This document shows, piece after piece, positions 17,199-26,443 of a DNA stretch of 64,000 nt (positions within the stretch are counted from its first letter, which is position 1; every line of letters starts with the position of its first letter). The position numbers and the translations under genes were made by a program. This DNA comes from an uncultured Shewanella sp. (GTDB lineage Bacteria; Pseudomonadota; Gammaproteobacteria; Enterobacterales; Shewanellaceae), in assembly GCF_947497935.1 (NCBI RefSeq), contig NZ_CANMIO010000021.1, positions 1-64,000 of the forward strand, in the 5' to 3' direction. Below the pieces are notes generated by a model. The model was not told the origin of the DNA and did not search any database. It saw nothing but the letters and a program-made list of their open reading frames with translations.

Positions 17199-18656
17199 TT
17201 AGTTCTTCCAGAATGTTGGTGTAAACAAGATCAGTAGAGTGAATACTTCTAAACGGCCGAATAACATGGCGAACAGCAGAACCCATTTTTCACCATCACC
17301 AATACTGGCATAGTTACTCGCGACCTCACCTAAACCTGGGCCAAGGTTATTCAAACAGGCGGCAGTTGCGCTAAAGGCGGTAATCGCATCCATACCTAAC
17401 GCCATCAAAATAAGCATGCAAATAACGAAGACCAAAGCATAAGCCGAGAAGAACCCCCACACTGCATCGATAACCCTATCAGGCAGTGCGTTACCACTGA
17501 TCCGTATCGAGAACATGCCACGAGGATGAACTAATCGTTTAAGTTCACGCGAACCTTGTAGCAACAGTAGAATCACTCTAATGACCTTAATGCCACCTGC
17601 AGTAGAACCTCCGCTACCACCGATAAAGCTTGAGAAAATCAGTAAAATAGGTAAGAACAAGGGCCAAGCATGGAAGCTTTCGGTACCAAAACCAGCGGTA
17701 GTTGAAATGGATACCGCCTGAAACAGAGCATAATCGAAGGTTTCTTCGGCCGAATCATAGATCCCAGAGCCATAGAGGGTGACAAAACAGATAGCGGTTA
17801 ATACCAATTGAATAGCAATCAATACCTTAAATTCTGCGTCGCGAAAATAGACACGTAAGTTAATACCACGGCGAGAAAATGCCGCAAAGTGCAGGCTAAA
17901 GTTAAGCGCAGCAATCAATAGGAATACCACGCAGATCATATTAATCGTCGGGCTATTAAAGTAGCCCATGCTGGCATCGTGGGTAGAGAAACCACCAATC
18001 GCAATAGTTGAGAATGAGTGACAGATAGCATCGAAGGCGTCCATTCCCGCCAACCAATAAGCAAAGGCGCAAGCGACGGTTAGCGCTAAATAGATATACC
18101 AGAGGGCCTTGGCGGTCTCGGCAATCCTCGGCGTCATTTTACTGTCTTTCACCGGCCCCGGCATCTCGGCTCTATACAGTTGCATCCCCCCGACACCCAG
18201 TACCGGTAGAATCGCCACCGCTAGAACGATGATCCCCATACCACCCAGCCACTGCAGCAGATGTCGATAGAATAGAATTGCTTTTGGCAGACTATCTAGA
18301 CCCACGATTACCGTGGCCCCTGTGGTAGTCAGTGCCGAGAAAGACTCGAAGAAACTGTCGGTTAAGCTGAGGGAGGGTTGGCCGGAAAAGATAAACGGCA
18401 CAGCACCGATGGAGCCCAGTACCACCCAGAACAGTACTACCAAGAGGAAGCCTTCTCGAGTACGCAAGTCCTTACGGTGTGCACGGTTAGGGTACCAGAG
18501 TCCAAACCCCAAGATCAGGCACAACACAAACGCCTGAATAAAGGCCATGCCACCGCCATCTTTATAGATAACAGCGACAAGAGCTGGAGGAAGTAAAGAT
18601 AAAGAAAACAGCCCCATTAATAAGCCTGTAATTCTTATAATTGTTCGATATTGCAT
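17199..18656 (-). CDS. trkH: Trk potassium uptake channel subunit TrkH (paralogue 2)
   Basis: A 485-residue membrane protein with the four TrkH filter segments: ALTTTGATV, SIAIGGFSTHD, STTAGFGTE and NLGPGLG. In the second segment the first residues are AIGG rather than STGG, and the third reads TTAGFG rather than TTTGYG, so its selectivity or kinetics may differ from paralogue 1. It is in the pepQ-yigZ-trkH-hemG order of E. coli and is therefore the positional orthologue of E. coli trkH. Both copies probably share the single TrkA encoded at 12459-13868. Confidence 0.94.
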   Translation of the reverse strand: MQYRTIIRITGLLMGLFSLSLLPPALVAVIYKDGGGMAFIQAFVLCLILGFGLWYPNRAHRKDLRTREGFLLVVLFWVVLGSIGAVPFIFSGQPSLSLTDSFFESFSALTTTGATVIVGLDSLPKAILFYRHLLQWLGGMGIIVLAVAILPVLGVGGMQLYRAEMPGPVKDSKMTPRIAETAKALWYIYLALTVACAFAYWLAGMDAFDAICHSFSTIAIGGFSTHDASMGYFNSPTINMICVVFLLIAALNFSLHFAAFSRRGINLRVYFRDAEFKVLIAIQLVLTAICFVTLYGSGIYDSAEETFDYALFQAVSISTTAGFGTESFHAWPLFLPILLIFSSFIGGSGGSTAGGIKVIRVILLLLQGSRELKRLVHPRGMFSIRISGNALPDRVIDAVWGFFSAYALVFVICMLILMALGMDAITAFSATAACLNNLGPGLGEVASNYASIGDGEKWVLLFAMLFGRLEVFTLLILFTPTFWKN

Positions 18657-18790
18657 TGATTCCCATCACTAGCGCTTATGCTATAGCGCATTCTCGCACA
18701 CTTAATAATGAATGTTCATAACCGATTATCAAGCTTGAAAAAACTTGTTAATCAATAAAAATCATCGTCGCTTTAAAACGAATATGACGC

Positions 18791-19405
18791 TTACTCTTCA
18801 AACTCTGCTTTTAGCTGGCCCTTGCTCAGGGTGGCTAAATCAAGGTTCAGCTGATGTTTAGCAGCCTTAGGGATGGCAAACTGAATGACAATTTTGTCGC
18901 TAAACTGTTTATCTTCAATCAACACCTCAAATTGAGCGAATAGATGCTCAACATCTTTTAATTGATGATATTCACACACCAATTTCCCAGGGTAACGGAT
19001 CTGCTTCAGTTGGGTTTCAAGTTGTGGAATCCCCTGTTTAATACCAGAACTATAGGCTCTAACTAGGCCACCTACCCCCAGCTTGGTTCCACCAAAGTAG
19101 CGAATAACTATCGCACCAAGCTCACCTATGTTCGCTCCCTGTAAGGCGGACAACATGGGGCGCCCAGCGCTACCGGAAGGTTCCCCATCATCGCTTGACC
19201 CCATATTAATGCTGTCATTTGGCGCGCCACCGACAAACGCATAGCAGTAATGGTTAGCTCCTGGGTACTCGCCCCTTAGGTTAGTAAGTACACACTTAAG
19301 CTCTTCTGCCGACTGACAGTGGAATAGAAAAGAGATAAAGCGACTATGCTTTATCTCTTCTTCTATCAATAATTCAGCTGCAGGGATGAGATAACTCTCA
19401 CTCAA
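18791..19405 (-). CDS. yigZ: YigZ family protein (IMPACT/UPF0029)
   Basis: A 204-residue protein with the UPF0029 core DDGEPSGSAGRPMLSALQGANIGELGAIVIRYFGGTKLGVGGLVRAY, followed by a C-terminal ferredoxin-like domain (about 140-204). Eukaryotic relatives are the IMPACT/Yih1 translation regulators; the bacterial function is unknown. It is located 18 nt downstream of pepQ on the same strand and is very probably in its operon. Confidence 0.93.
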   Translation of the reverse strand: MSESYLIPAAELLIEEEIKHSRFISFLFHCQSAEELKCVLTNLRGEYPGANHYCYAFVGGAPNDSINMGSSDDGEPSGSAGRPMLSALQGANIGELGAIVIRYFGGTKLGVGGLVRAYSSGIKQGIPQLETQLKQIRYPGKLVCEYHQLKDVEHLFAQFEVLIEDKQFSDKIVIQFAIPKAAKHQLNLDLATLSKGQLKAEFEE

Positions 19406-19423
19406 AACGCTTCTCTCACTAGA

Positions 19424-20746
19424 TTAACGATTCAGACCCAGATTACGGGTCATATTTTCGATACGATCGCCATGAACAATCACATTATCTTCGATGCGAA
19501 TACCACCAAATGGCCTTAAGGCATCAACCGTATTCCAGTTGATTTGTGACTGCCGCTGATCTTGTTTTAATTCTGCCAGTAGCGAATCAATAATATAAAC
19601 GCCAGGCTCTATCGTCAGTACCTGGTTGATATCAAGCTCTCGAGTACAGCGTAAGAATGGATGGGCCTTTGGCGCTGCGACGTGAGTGCCCTTTTCATCG
19701 CAGAGGAAGCCTCCCATATCATGCACTTGTATGCCTAACATGTGGCCTAACCCATGGGGGAAAAAGACTCGAGTAATCCCCTGCTCAACGAGGCCCTGAA
19801 CATCGCCGCTGACAATATCAAAATCCAACAAGATCTGCGCTAGCTTATAATGAGTTTGTATGTGTAATTCAGCATAGCTCACACCTGGCTTCATCATGCT
19901 TATGATCTGTAGCTGCATATTATCCATTGCGGTGATCAGATCATCGAAAATATTCTTCTCAAATGAATAGCTGCGGGTGATATCGGAAGCATAACCATTA
20001 TAGCTAGCGCCCGCGTCGATCAAAAATGAACGGCGCTGCGCCGGGCTCGCATGTTCAAGCGCGGTGTAATGTAAGATGGCGGAGTTTTCATTAAGCGCTA
20101 CAATGCTGCTATAGGGGACTTGGTTTTCCCCTTGTGAGATTGCCGACAGATAGACCTGTAAGATCTCAAATTCACTAGCACCATTATAGAAGGCGGTTTT
20201 GGCCGCTTGATGGCCGATCACCGCGATTTCGTTAGCTTTACGCATACAGGCTAACTCATAATCCGTTTTCGTTGCGCGATGATAATTAAGGTAACTCAAT
20301 ACAGAATCAGGGTTACGCCTGCTAAATCCCAGCACATCGGCAACATCTAAATGCTCACCAATATAGGCCCAATTATCGATATCGGCAGGTAGGAACTCGG
20401 CCACTTTGTCGGCCTTACTAAGAAACTTAATATCGACATGCTCGGCCCAAAAGTCGCTCGGCTCATCGGCAACCTTATGCCAGAAATCCACCGGGCGATA
20501 AAAAATCAATAGGGGTTTATCACTGCCGTTTACCACCAACCAAGAATTTGGATTTTCGGTGACCGGTAACCAAGCTTTAAAGTGGGGGTTTACCTTAAAT
20601 GGGTAATCCATATCATCTAAAAACTGTCTATGTGGCTGGCCTGAATGTATGACTAGTCCCGATAAGTTTTCACGAGAGATTATTTCGCTTACACGCTGAT
20701 TGAGTACTTGAATATGGTCATGATAGAGGCGCGCTAACTGTTCCAT
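19424..20746 (-). CDS. pepQ: Xaa-Pro dipeptidase
   Basis: A 440-residue M24B metallopeptidase hydrolysing Xaa-Pro dipeptides, some with organophosphate side activity. Creatinase-like N-domain precedes the pita-bread domain. Metal ligands are visible in LIDAGASYNGYASDITRSY (two Asp), FFPHGLGHMLGIQVHD (His), LTIEPGVYI (Glu) and GGIRIEDNVIV (Glu). Start ATG 20746 (MEQLARLYHDH) matches the E. coli protein; the in-frame ATG at 20788 adds 14 residues. It is divergent from fadBA across a 354-bp regulatory region. Confidence 0.95.
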   Translation of the reverse strand: MEQLARLYHDHIQVLNQRVSEIISRENLSGLVIHSGQPHRQFLDDMDYPFKVNPHFKAWLPVTENPNSWLVVNGSDKPLLIFYRPVDFWHKVADEPSDFWAEHVDIKFLSKADKVAEFLPADIDNWAYIGEHLDVADVLGFSRRNPDSVLSYLNYHRATKTDYELACMRKANEIAVIGHQAAKTAFYNGASEFEILQVYLSAISQGENQVPYSSIVALNENSAILHYTALEHASPAQRRSFLIDAGASYNGYASDITRSYSFEKNIFDDLITAMDNMQLQIISMMKPGVSYAELHIQTHYKLAQILLDFDIVSGDVQGLVEQGITRVFFPHGLGHMLGIQVHDMGGFLCDEKGTHVAAPKAHPFLRCTRELDINQVLTIEPGVYIIDSLLAELKQDQRQSQINWNTVDALRPFGGIRIEDNVIVHGDRIENMTRNLGLNR

Positions 20747-20935
20747 GAGGGTTACCCTATTGTTATTATTTAGCCAAATTTTCTGCACAGGCTCAGTCTA
20801 TCACATCGCTAAATAATTTTTTCTTCAAAGCTATTCTTGGCTAAACCATCTGCTGTAAACTCAAATTAAACCATTGCAACAATACCAACTAAAGCACTGA
20901 TCTTTAAGCTTCATTATTTTACAAACCAAAGAAAC

Positions 20936-20949
20936 TAAACGACCGTTTA
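20936..20949. promoter_or_regulatory. Candidate PsrA-type operator upstream of fadBA
   Basis: TAAACGACCGTTTA contains AAAC-N4-GTTT, the core reported for the TetR-family fatty-acid regulator PsrA. It lies in the pepQ-fadB intergenic region, 74 bp upstream of the fadB -35. The match is short, so it is only a candidate. Confidence 0.35.
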
Positions 20950-20994
20950 AATTGGGTGTTGTAATTTTTTGTGATTCGTCGCACACTGAGCAGT

Positions 20995-21011
20995 AACTGG
21001 TCAAATGATGG
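20995..21011 (+). promoter_or_regulatory. Candidate FadR half-site upstream of fadBA
   Basis: AACTGGTC (20995-21002) equals the left half of the FadR consensus AACTGGTCnGACCAGTT; the right half is poorly conserved. It ends 11 bp upstream of the predicted -35. Confidence 0.35.
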
Positions 21012-21022
21012 CCTAGGCTGCT

Positions 21023-21050
21023 GTGACAAAGAAAGTTACATTCGGATAAT
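21023..21050 (+). promoter_or_regulatory. Predicted fadBA promoter
   Basis: GTGACA (21023-21028), 16-bp spacer, GATAAT (21045-21050): one mismatch to consensus in each hexamer. It lies 50 nt before the fadB start codon. Confidence 0.6.
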
Positions 21051-21100
21051 AAAATCATTAATGATCTGGATAGTGAACTTAAGCTATAAGGAAGCAAGCA

Positions 21101-23254
21101 ATGATCTACCAAAGCCCTACAATTGAGGTTGAGTTACTCGAGGATAACATCGCTCACCTGTGCTTCAAGGCACAAGGTTCGGTTAATAAGTTCGACAGAG
21201 AAACCATCGATTCGCTAAATGCTGCACTCGACAGCATTAAACAAGATTCTAGCATCAAAGCACTAATGTTAAGTTCGGCCAAAGACGCCTTCGTCGTTGG
21301 CGCCGATATCACAGAGTTTTTAGGATTATTTGCTGAAGAGGACGCGGTCTTACAGACTTGGTTAGAGCAAGCCAATGTTGTTTTCAACAAGCTAGAAGAC
21401 TTACCTTTCCCAACGATTTCAGCAATTAATGGATTTGCACTTGGCGCAGGCTGCGAAACTATTCTTGCTACCGACTTCCGTATAGCAGACACCACAGCCC
21501 GCATCGGCCTACCAGAGACTAAGCTAGGAATTATCCCTGGCTTTGGTGGTACGGTACGTCTACCGCGTGTGATTGGTGCCGACAACGCCCTTGAATGGAT
21601 CACCTCAGGTAAAGATCAACGCCCTGAAGCAGCACTTAAAGTTGGCGCTATTGACGCCGTTGTTGCTCCTGAGCAATTAAAACCTGCTGCGTTAAAAATG
21701 CTCAAGGATGCCCTAGCTGAGAAGCTAGACTGGCAATCTCGCCGCGCTAAGAAACAAGCGCCACTGACCCTACCTAAACTTGAAGCCATGATGTCTTTTG
21801 CCACGGCTAAAGGTATGGTGTTTAAAGTCGCGGGTAAACACTACCCTGCACCTATGGCAGTAATTAGTGTCATCGAGCAAGCGGCACTATGTGATCGTAC
21901 CGCAGCACTTCAAATTGAACATCAAGCATTCATCAAGCTAGCAAAAACAGAAGTTGCCCAATCACTAATTGGTATCTTCCTCAATGATCAGCTAGTAAAG
22001 GGTAAGGCCAAAAAAGCTGGCAAGCTAGCTAAGAAAGTTAATACAGCTGCAGTACTTGGTGCTGGCATCATGGGTGGTGGTATCGCTTACCAGAGTGCTA
22101 GCAAGGGTACACCAATTGTGATGAAAGACATTGCTCAACCAGCACTGGATTTAGGTTTAGGTGAAGCCGCGAAGCTACTTACGGCACAAGTTAAGCGTGG
22201 CCGTTCAACCCCAGCTAAAATGGCAGCGGTACTGAATAACATCACCCCTGCACTCGATTATGCTCCAGTGAAAGATGCCGATGTCATAGTAGAGGCCGTG
22301 GTTGAGCATCCAAAAGTTAAAGCTATGGTGCTTGCCGAAGTTGAAGAACATGTCAGTGAAGATGCCATCATCACCTCAAACACCTCAACAATCTCAATCA
22401 ACCTGTTGGCTAAGAGCCTTAAAAAGCCTGAGCGTTTCTGTGGTATGCACTTCTTTAACCCTGTGCACAAGATGCCGCTAGTCGAAGTTATTCGTGGTGA
22501 AAACAGCTCGGATGAAACCGTCGCCTCTGTAGTGGCTTACGCCAGCAAGATGGGTAAGACACCTATTGTAGTTAATGACTGCCCAGGCTTCTTTGTAAAC
22601 CGTGTACTCTTCCCGTACTTTGCGGGCTTTAGTGGCCTGCTTGCCGATGGCGCAGACTTTGCGGCTATCGACAGAGTGATGGAAAAGCAGTTTGGTTGGC
22701 CAATGGGGCCAGCATACCTGCTTGACGTAGTTGGTCTAGATACGGGTCATCACGCACAAGCGGTTATGGCTGAAGGTTTCCCTGACCGCATGGGTAAATC
22801 AGGTAAAGATGCCATTGATGTAATGTTTGAAGCTGAACGCTTTGGCCAGAAGAACAGTAAAGGTTTCTACCAATACTCAGTTGACCGTCGCGGCAAGCCA
22901 AAGAAAGATTTAGACCCAACTAGCTATGAGTTACTACAAGCTGAGTTTGGTGAGCAAAAAGCATTTGAATCAGATGAGATCATCGCTCGCACCATGATCC
23001 CAATGATTATCGAGACTGTGCGCTGTCTTGAAGAAGGAATTATCGCTTCGCCTGCTGAAGCGGATATGGGCCTAGTTTACGGCCTTGGTTTCCCACCATT
23101 TAGAGGCGGTGTATTCCGTTACCTAGATACTATGGGTGTGGCTAACTTTGTCGCGCTAGCCGACAAATATGCACACCTTGGTGGTCTATACCAAGTGACC
23201 GATACTATGCGCGAACTTGCCGCCAACAATGGCAGCTACTACCAGCAGGCTTAA
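21101..23254 (+). CDS. fadB: Fatty acid oxidation complex subunit alpha
   Basis: A 717-residue multifunctional protein. The N-terminal enoyl-CoA hydratase/isomerase part (about 1-190) has AFVVGADITEFLG and NGFALGAGCETILATDFRIAD, with the catalytic Glu residues. The Rossmann 3-hydroxyacyl-CoA dehydrogenase part begins AAVLGAGIMGGGIAYQSASKG near residue 315. FFNPVHKMPLVEVI and NDCPGFFVNRVLFPYF follow. It forms an alpha2-beta2 complex with FadA for aerobic long-chain fatty-acid beta-oxidation. AAGGAAGC precedes the ATG, and fadA follows 18 nt downstream. Confidence 0.97.
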   Translation: MIYQSPTIEVELLEDNIAHLCFKAQGSVNKFDRETIDSLNAALDSIKQDSSIKALMLSSAKDAFVVGADITEFLGLFAEEDAVLQTWLEQANVVFNKLEDLPFPTISAINGFALGAGCETILATDFRIADTTARIGLPETKLGIIPGFGGTVRLPRVIGADNALEWITSGKDQRPEAALKVGAIDAVVAPEQLKPAALKMLKDALAEKLDWQSRRAKKQAPLTLPKLEAMMSFATAKGMVFKVAGKHYPAPMAVISVIEQAALCDRTAALQIEHQAFIKLAKTEVAQSLIGIFLNDQLVKGKAKKAGKLAKKVNTAAVLGAGIMGGGIAYQSASKGTPIVMKDIAQPALDLGLGEAAKLLTAQVKRGRSTPAKMAAVLNNITPALDYAPVKDADVIVEAVVEHPKVKAMVLAEVEEHVSEDAIITSNTSTISINLLAKSLKKPERFCGMHFFNPVHKMPLVEVIRGENSSDETVASVVAYASKMGKTPIVVNDCPGFFVNRVLFPYFAGFSGLLADGADFAAIDRVMEKQFGWPMGPAYLLDVVGLDTGHHAQAVMAEGFPDRMGKSGKDAIDVMFEAERFGQKNSKGFYQYSVDRRGKPKKDLDPTSYELLQAEFGEQKAFESDEIIARTMIPMIIETVRCLEEGIIASPAEADMGLVYGLGFPPFRGGVFRYLDTMGVANFVALADKYAHLGGLYQVTDTMRELAANNGSYYQQA

Positions 23255-23272
23255 GCAGAAAGGATTTGAACA

Positions 23273-24436
23273 ATGAAAAACGCCGTTATCGTAGATTGCA
23301 TTCGTACTCCAATGGGCCGCTCAAAGGCTGGAGTATTTAGAAATGTACGCGCAGAAACTCTATCTGCAGAATTAATGAAGTCGCTACTTGAGCGTAACCC
23401 TAAGCTAGATCCAAACACTATCGAAGATGTGATGTGGGGTTGTGTGCAGCAGACGCTTGAGCAAGGCTTTAATATTGCACGTAACGCTGCCCTATTGGCT
23501 GGCATTCCAAAGCAAGTTGGCGCGGTTACCGTAAACCGTTTATGTGGTTCATCAATGGATGCATTACACCAAGCGGCTCGCGCAATTATGACAGGCCAAG
23601 GCGATACCTTTATCGTAGGTGGTGTTGAACATATGGGTCATGTACCAATGAACCATGGCGTCGACTTCCACCCAAGTCTTGCTAACAATGTTGCTAAAGC
23701 CTCAGGCATGATGGGCCTTACAGCAGAAATGCTCGGCAAGATGCACGGCATTACTCGTGAGCAACAAGATGCCTTTGCAGTACGTTCACATCAGCGCGCT
23801 CATGCTGCCACAGTTGAAGGCCGCTTCGCCAATGAAATCGTAGCGATTGAAGGTCATGACGCCGACGGCGCCTTGATTAAAGTTGAGCACGATGAAGTGA
23901 TCCGCCCAGAAACATCAATGGAATCCCTTTCAGGTCTACGCCCTGCTTTTGACCCAGCTAACGGTACTGTTACCGCGGGTACCTCTTCTGCATTATCAGA
24001 TGGCGCTTCAGCCATGCTAGTGATGGAAGAAGAGAAAGCAAAAGCATTAGGCTTACCTATTCGTGCACGTATTCGCTCAATGGCGATTGCTGGTTGCGAT
24101 GCGGCTATTATGGGTTATGGCCCAGTACCAGCAACTCAAAAAGCACTTAAGCGTGCAGGTCTAACCGTTGACGACTTAGATGTTATCGAGCTTAACGAAG
24201 CCTTTGCCGCGCAGTCTCTACCTTGTGTAAAAGACTTAGGTTTGATGGATGTGGTTGATGAGAAGATTAACCTCAACGGTGGCGCCATTGCACTCGGTCA
24301 TCCATTAGGTTGTTCAGGTACGCGTATCTCAACCACCCTGATCAATCTGATGGAAGCCAAAGATGCTAAGTATGGTCTAGCGACTATGTGTATTGGTCTA
24401 GGCCAAGGTATCGCGACTATCTTCGAGCGCCCATAA
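23273..24436 (+). CDS. fadA: 3-ketoacyl-CoA thiolase FadA
   Basis: A 387-residue thiolase catalysing the last step of beta-oxidation. Cys91 in NRLCGSSMDALHQAARAI is the acyl-accepting nucleophile. ELNEAFAAQSL, GGAIALGHPLGCSGTRI (His) and MCIGLGQG (second Cys) complete the active site. Length equals E. coli FadA (387). An AAAGGA ribosome site lies in the short gap after fadB, and a terminator follows. Confidence 0.97.
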   Translation: MKNAVIVDCIRTPMGRSKAGVFRNVRAETLSAELMKSLLERNPKLDPNTIEDVMWGCVQQTLEQGFNIARNAALLAGIPKQVGAVTVNRLCGSSMDALHQAARAIMTGQGDTFIVGGVEHMGHVPMNHGVDFHPSLANNVAKASGMMGLTAEMLGKMHGITREQQDAFAVRSHQRAHAATVEGRFANEIVAIEGHDADGALIKVEHDEVIRPETSMESLSGLRPAFDPANGTVTAGTSSALSDGASAMLVMEEEKAKALGLPIRARIRSMAIAGCDAAIMGYGPVPATQKALKRAGLTVDDLDVIELNEAFAAQSLPCVKDLGLMDVVDEKINLNGGAIALGHPLGCSGTRISTTLINLMEAKDAKYGLATMCIGLGQGIATIFERP

Positions 24437-24458
24437 GCTTAGCTTGAGTCAATAACTA

Positions 24459-24484
24459 ACAAAGCCAGCATTAGCTGGCTTTGT
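24459..24484 (+). terminator. Intrinsic terminator of fadBA
   Basis: ACAAAGCCAGC, loop ATTA, GCTGGCTTTGT, followed by TGTTTT. It lies 22 bp after the fadA stop. Confidence 0.88.
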
Positions 24485-24600
24485 TGTTTTATGAGTAGAG
24501 CGTTTTCCTAAGCGACCAATCATAAGTAATACCAAATCACCTAGCCTATTGCCGCCAACTGCATTAACCTGAAGTCATCAGTTCCCCCTTAGGATGCGTG

Positions 24601-25062
24601 ATGAAATTTGTATTACTTGCCGACAATGACTCAGCCATACCTCAAATAGCAAAATGGTATAGCGATGAATGGGGCTATATTGGCGAGGGGCGCAGCACTA
24701 AAGAACTAGAACTAAAACTCAGAGATTATCTTAATCACGACAAACCGCCATTGATCATCTTGGCTCTAGACAACAATAAGCTGATGGCCGCAGCCCAACT
24801 TCGTTACCATGAGATGGATATCTATCCCGAGCGTGTGCATTGGCTCGGTGGTGTTTACGTTGCCTCTGAATATAGAGGTAAAGGCATAGCCAGAGCATTA
24901 GTGAGTGCCATTATAGATAAGGCGAAGAAACTTGGGATTAACAGCATCAATTTACAGACCGAAGATTTTACTGGCGGTCTATATACTCCCCTCGGCTGGC
25001 AACCTGTAGAACAGGTCACTTATCACGGTATTAAAGTGCAGGTTATGGAAAAATCACTTTAA
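24601..25062 (+). CDS. GNAT-family N-acetyltransferase
   Basis: A 153-residue acetyltransferase-fold protein. HWLGGVYVASEYRGKGIARALVSAIIDKAKKLGINSINLQT holds the acetyl-CoA loop (RGKGIA, motif A), and GLYTPLGWQPVEQVTYHG is the usual motif B ending. The substrate cannot be predicted. ATG 24601 has AGGA at 6-nt spacing; the GTG immediately before it is in frame. It stands alone between fadA and ybaK. Confidence 0.85.
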   Translation: MKFVLLADNDSAIPQIAKWYSDEWGYIGEGRSTKELELKLRDYLNHDKPPLIILALDNNKLMAAAQLRYHEMDIYPERVHWLGGVYVASEYRGKGIARALVSAIIDKAKKLGINSINLQTEDFTGGLYTPLGWQPVEQVTYHGIKVQVMEKSL

Positions 25063-25110
25063 TTCCTGGCTCGCACCAACAATGCCTGCACTACATATAT
25101 AGGTAACACA

Positions 25111-25581
25111 ATGACTCCCGCTATCGACCTGCTCGTTAAACACAAGATTGCCCATCGAGTACATGAGTATCAACATGACCCGTCTTGCCAAGCATACGGC
25201 TTAGAAGCTGCAGAGAAAATCGGTGTCGCGCCAGAGCTCGTATTCAAAACCTTAGTGGTTAAGTTAGACGGTAAGCAACTCGCAGTTGCTATTATTCCAG
25301 TAGCAGAAAAGCTCAGTATGAAGTTAATAGCAAAAGCAGCCAAAGCTAAAAAGGCTGTGATGGCCGAAGCAATGGAAGTACAGCGTAGTTCAGGCTATGT
25401 ACTCGGAGGTGTCAGTCCCTTAGGACAAAAAAGACAATTGCCAACTGTAATAGATCAATCTGCTGCGACTCTTGCAAAAATGTTTGTGAGCGGCGGACGC
25501 CGCGGACTGGATATTGAGCTCGCGCCAGAAGATATAAAGTTATTACTTAAAGCCCAGTTTGCCCCTATCACAGCAGAATAG
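25111..25581 (+). CDS. ybaK: Cys-tRNA(Pro)/Cys-tRNA(Cys) deacylase YbaK
   Basis: A 156-residue YbaK/EbsC editing protein that hydrolyses mischarged Cys-tRNAPro in trans. Conserved LVFKTLVVKLDGK carries the functional Lys, and SGYVLGGVSPLGQKRQLPTVID is the GGxSP signature. It is the usual length for the family and stands alone, followed by the parS palindrome. Confidence 0.93.
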   Translation: MTPAIDLLVKHKIAHRVHEYQHDPSCQAYGLEAAEKIGVAPELVFKTLVVKLDGKQLAVAIIPVAEKLSMKLIAKAAKAKKAVMAEAMEVQRSSGYVLGGVSPLGQKRQLPTVIDQSAATLAKMFVSGGRRGLDIELAPEDIKLLLKAQFAPITAE

Positions 25582-25590
25582 ATGCTATTC

Positions 25591-25622
25591 ATCTAGAGTG
25601 TTCCACGTGGAACACTCTAGAT
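25591..25622. repeat. 32-bp perfect palindrome with central parS
   Basis: Each 16-nt arm is ATCTAGAGTGTTCCAC or its complement. The central 16 bp (25599-25614), TGTTCCACGTGGAACA, is a perfect ParB-binding parS of the Pseudomonas type. No T-tract follows, so it is not an obvious terminator. It lies in the 144-bp ybaK-tusA gap. Confidence 0.88.
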
Positions 25623-25725
25623 ATCTAAACGACCCTAAGCTCACAAATTATGCCTAGCGGCTTGGATAAACTAAAACGCTGGAGTAATATTAGCCACTTC
25701 TGTTTAATCGTTCTGCCGAGGAAAT

Positions 25726-25971
25726 ATGAACGACCAATTTAACGCAGCACAACATCAACTCGACGCTTTAGGCCTACGCTGCCCAGAGCCAGTAATGATG
25801 GTGCGTAAGTCAGTAAGACGCATGAACGAAGGTGAAACACTGCTTATTATTGCAGATGATCCAGCAACGACCCGCGACATCCCAAGCTTTTGTGAGTTTA
25901 TGGATCATACCTTAATCGCTAGTCAAACAGAGTCAACGCCTTACCAGTACCTTATAAAGAAAGGTCTTTAG
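25726..25971 (+). CDS. tusA: Sulfur carrier protein TusA
   Basis: An 81-residue carrier that passes persulfide sulfur from IscS to the TusBCD/MnmA route for tRNA 2-thiouridine. LGLRCPEPVMMVRKSVR contains the active Cys19, at the same position as in E. coli, and ETLLIIADDPATTRDIPSFCEFM is strongly conserved. The MOSC gene follows after 34 nt and may be cotranscribed. Confidence 0.96.
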   Translation: MNDQFNAAQHQLDALGLRCPEPVMMVRKSVRRMNEGETLLIIADDPATTRDIPSFCEFMDHTLIASQTESTPYQYLIKKGL

Positions 25972-26005
25972 TCATTCACCATCAAATTAGATAAAAGGAA
26001 TTATC

Positions 26006-26443
26006 ATGGCCAAATTAATCGGAATCGCATTTAAAACCGAAAAACGTGGTCAAATGATTACGGTTGAACAAGCTCAAGTGACCCAAGCTAAAGGTGTTGA
26101 AAACGACATCTTTGGCCGTCCAGGTAAGCGCCAAGTTACAGTGATCTCTATCCAGCAATGGCAGCTTGCCTGTAATGATGTCGGTAAAACCTTACCTTGG
26201 TTTACCCGCAGGGCAAACTTACTCGTCGATGGAATCAGTTTCTCTTCTGAAGATCTAGGTAAGCAACTTGTCATAGGCGACCTCATTTTAGAGATTACTG
26301 GTGAGACAGATCCTTGTAAGAAAATGGAAATGGCTTATCCGGGGCTCAAACAAGCATTATTGTCTGACTGGCGCGGTGGCGTAACCTGTCGAGTGATTAC
26401 AGGTTCAAATATTAAAATGAATGACAATGTCACTTTAATTTAA
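26006..26443 (+). CDS. MOSC-domain protein
   Basis: A 145-residue stand-alone MOSC (molybdenum cofactor sulfurase C-terminal) domain. The fold signature is the run from GRPGKRQVTVIS through RRANLLVDG and ITGETDPCKKM, the last with the conserved Cys. MOSC domains bind Moco or sulfur-containing ligands and occur in YiiM/YcbX-type detoxification proteins. Its position after tusA is compatible with sulfur handling, but that is only context. AAAAGGA precedes the ATG. Confidence 0.88.
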   Translation: MAKLIGIAFKTEKRGQMITVEQAQVTQAKGVENDIFGRPGKRQVTVISIQQWQLACNDVGKTLPWFTRRANLLVDGISFSSEDLGKQLVIGDLILEITGETDPCKKMEMAYPGLKQALLSDWRGGVTCRVITGSNIKMNDNVTLI

